Part shown: positions 13,297 through 14,637 of the stretch, piece by piece
Position numbering within the stretch: the first letter of the stretch is position 1
How the letters are laid out: each line of letters starts with the position of its first letter
From: Methanosarcinales archaeon ex4572_44
Lineage (GTDB): Archaea > Halobacteriota > Methanosarcinia > Methanosarcinales > EX4572-44
Direction: 5' to 3'
Length of the DNA: 14,637 nt
NCBI GenBank assembly: GCA_002254825.2
Contig: NJEL02000006.1
Span: forward strand, 1-14,637
The notes under the pieces: generated by a model
The model's input: only the letters and a program-made list of their open reading frames with translations
Told to the model about the DNA's origin: nothing
The model's database searches: none
Program-made: the position numbers and the translations under genes

Positions 13297-13406
13297 TAAA
13301 GCAGGGCTTTATGTTCGCAATTACTTTGTAATATAGAGCTCTTTACAACGTAAGCAGCATGCTTAAGTAACTGTGAGCGATTGCGAACAGTTTCATTTTT
13401 TATTTT
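13297..13406 (+). ncRNA. Candidate structured small RNA, family not recognised
   Basis: The gene-free stretch 13208-13507 holds this. A hairpin TAAAGC-AGG-GCTTTA (13297-13311) is followed at once by a 78-nt three-way fold. Its outer stem is 10 perfect pairs (TGTTCGCAAT 13312-13321 with ATTGCGAACA 13380-13389). Inside is TACT/AGTA (13322-13325 with 13366-13369), then hairpin TTGTAA/TTACAA (13326-13331 with 13343-13348, 11-base loop) and hairpin TAAGCA-GCA-TGCTTA (13351-13365). A 10-base bulge ACTGTGAGCG (13370-13379) lies on the 3' side. Twenty-six pairs are Watson-Crick with no mismatch. A T-run (about 13391-13406) follows, as at an archaeal terminator, and a strong TATA box precedes. It is not a tRNA and has no C/D boxes. 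A lone ACA near the 3' end is a weak H/ACA hint. Confidence 0.6.
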
Positions 13407-13471
13407 GTGTGGAGATGTATTATTTCTGTATGTTGTATCTTTGTACGTCAGAAGTTTCTTGTTCACCAGAG

Positions 13472-13480
13472 CTTTTATCT
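13472..13480 (+). promoter_or_regulatory. Candidate TATA box for thiI
   Basis: CTTTTATCT about 28 bases before the thiI ATG would start transcription near 13502, giving an almost leaderless message. The upstream small-RNA promoter is a second possible source. Confidence 0.35.
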
Positions 13481-13507
13481 CCAACGTGTGATTACTGGTG
13501 GGTCTTG

Positions 13508-14221
13508 ATGGGCACGGGCTTTGATGTTGTGATTGTGAGGTATGATGAGATTGCTCTTAAGAGTCAGTACGTCCGCAACCGATACGAGCGTACCCTCATA
13601 AACAACCTGAGGATGCTGCTTGATAAGAGCGGTGCACGATACACTGGTATCACGCGTGAGCGTGGGCGTATCTTTGTCCACACGATGGATGAGCGTGTGA
13701 TCGGTCTCATGCCGAGGGTTTTTGGTGTCGTGTCGGTTAGCCCTGCACTTACGACCAGTTCACGGTTGGTGGATGTCAGTGGGCTTGCAGCCCGGCTTGC
13801 AAGTGCTTTCATCGGAGATGGTGAGAGCTTTGCGATACGCTCGCGTAGGGCAGGGAGTCACAGTTTCACATCTCGGGACGTGGCAGTTCAGTGCGGCGAT
13901 GCAATCCTTGAAGAGATGCGGGAGAGGGGTGTGTACGTTGACCTCACGTCGCCAGATCACGAGATACACGTCGAGGTGCGAGAGGGGAGTGCTTATCTCT
14001 ACACTAAAATTGTGCAGGGCACAGGTGGACTGCCTCTCGGAACACAGGGAAAGATGATAGCTCTCTTGTCGGGCGGTATCGATTCGCCTGTTGCAGCGTG
14101 GCTGATGATGAAACGCGGGTGCAGGATTGTCTTTCTTCACTGCAACAACCAACCATTCTCTGATGAAAACACTCAAAGTCTACGAGGCACCGAATGGTGG
14201 GAACCTAAAAGCATTTCTTGA
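13508..14221 (+). pseudogene. thiI: thiI, 5' part: tRNA 4-thiouridine synthase N-terminal and PP-loop domains, ends early by frameshift
   Basis: ThiI adenylates uridine 8 of tRNA for sulfur insertion. This part has the ferredoxin-like start (DVVIVRYDEIALKSQYVRNRYE), a THUMP RNA-binding domain (roughly residues 60-165, including FAIRSRRAGSHSF), and the PP-loop ATP motif LLSGGIDSPVAAWLM. It follows the family up to FLHCNNQPFSDENT (about 14142-14174). Beyond that the frame drifts (QSLRGTEWWEP) and stops at 14219-14221, while the family pattern continues in another frame. The ATG at 13508 is chosen because MGTGFDVVIVRYDE is the normal beginning; the frame runs 45 codons further upstream without homology, and a GGTGGG lies just before the ATG. 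The coding strand here is G/T-rich, unlike the A/C-rich aminotransferase upstream. Confidence 0.85.
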
Positions 14222-14621
14222 CTGTTGTGAAGAGAAACTCGCCTGTGTGCTCTGCAAGCGCATGATGTACCGCATAGCAATAGAGATCATGAAAAAAGAA
14301 GGTGCACATGGGATCGTCACAGGTGCATCGCTTGGGCAGGTGGCGTCTCAGACTTCACAGAACCTGATGGCAGAAGCCTACAGGCTCAACTATCCAATAT
14401 ATCACCCCTTAATCGGTCTTGACAAAAAAGAGATCATCAGAATTGCAGAGTGGATCGGGACGTACACGCCTTCGATAGGACCAGGCGTTTGTTGCACTGC
14501 AGTGCCAGATCACCCAGCAACAAGAGCAAGGATCAATGAGGTGCTTCGGGCAGAAGAAAAGGTTGGAATCGAAGAACTGCTCCAGCAGACACTTGATAGG
14601 ACAAGAGTGGTCAAGCCTTGA
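14127..14621 (+). pseudogene. thiI: thiI, 3' part: C-terminal half in a shifted frame
   Basis: From about 14172 this frame resumes the ThiI pattern: TLKVYEAPNGGNLKAFLD (matching the family KLY-VPxGE-LK strand-helix), EEKLACVLCKRMMYRIA with two conserved cysteines, GIVTGASLGQVASQTSQNL, HPLIGLDKKEIIRIAEWIGTY and VPDHPATRARI. The ATG at 14127 is only the first ATG in the frame and is unlikely to be used, since it overlaps the PP-loop gene out of frame. Joined from 13508 to 14621 the locus has 1114 bases, not divisible by three, and is shorter than a usual archaeal ThiI by about 19 codons. The missing stretch would follow FSDENT. It has no rhodanese domain, as in most archaea. The stop is at 14619-14621, 16 bases before the window end. 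Confidence 0.85.
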
Positions 14622-14637
14622 AAGGTTGGATGGGGGG

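Noticed and set aside
13312..13389. Three-way fold considered as a tRNA gene
   Set aside because: The outer stem is 10 bp, there is no T-loop GTTCGAA in place, no D-loop GG and no anticodon arm of 5 bp with a 7-base loop.
13208..13507. TPP or other thiamine riboswitch before thiI
   Set aside because: The conserved CTGAGA and ACCTGA elements of the TPP riboswitch are absent, and the stem layout differs. The same holds for the leader of thiL.
1..14637. CRISPR array, insertion sequence, rRNA or origin repeats
   Set aside because: No regularly spaced repeats, transposase motifs, terminal inverted repeats, rRNA-like stretches or clustered origin boxes were seen.

Overview
The window reads as a chromosomal stretch from a euryarchaeon that carries methyl-coenzyme M reductase (a methanogen or a related methane/alkane-oxidising lineage). 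The evidence is a McrC protein, geranylgeranyl reductase with its ferredoxin (archaeal ether lipids), a NrpR-type nitrogen regulator domain, the KEOPS subunit Cgi121, the archaeal RNA-ligase partner protein and the archaeal DUF166 family. Promoters are TATA-type, and many starts are preceded by GGAGG or GGTGA Shine-Dalgarno sequences. I cannot place it to genus. No rRNA, tRNA, CRISPR array or transposase was seen.

Left part (1-4443): a possible gene end at the border, then a nitroreductase on +. It converges on a leftward run: thiL (thiamine phosphate kinase), cgi121, a small TM2-type membrane protein, dapF (lysine biosynthesis) and a one-domain NrpR/DUF128 protein packed against dapF. Middle (4444-6423): a visibly AT-rich two-gene block on -, a radical SAM enzyme translationally coupled to a uracil phosphoribosyltransferase, with a 10-bp direct repeat on each side. 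Next on -, a DUF166 protein, then the RNA-ligase partner PIN-like protein coupled to a small membrane protein.

Right part (8230-14637): on +, a 72-residue conserved-looking protein, then ferredoxin and geranylgeranyl reductase overlapping by 4 bp. These two transcription units share an upstream motif. On -, a double zinc-ribbon-like protein and a DUF22-like protein. On +, a McrC with an extra C-terminal DUF2098-like domain, then an aspartate-type aminotransferase. A gene-free 300-base stretch follows. It holds a strong TATA box, a compact 78-nt fold that pairs perfectly in four stems, and a T-run, so it looks like a small RNA gene. The window ends with thiI, which is split by a frameshift and appears to lack about 19 codons just after the PP-loop.

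Functional themes are cofactor and tRNA thiolation (thiL, thiI), tRNA t6A (cgi121), amino-acid synthesis (dapF, aminotransferase), membrane lipid saturation (ferredoxin plus reductase) and Mcr activation (mcrC). The most interesting items are the candidate RNA, the McrC-DUF2098 fusion, the AT-rich radical SAM/Upp pair and the broken thiI.
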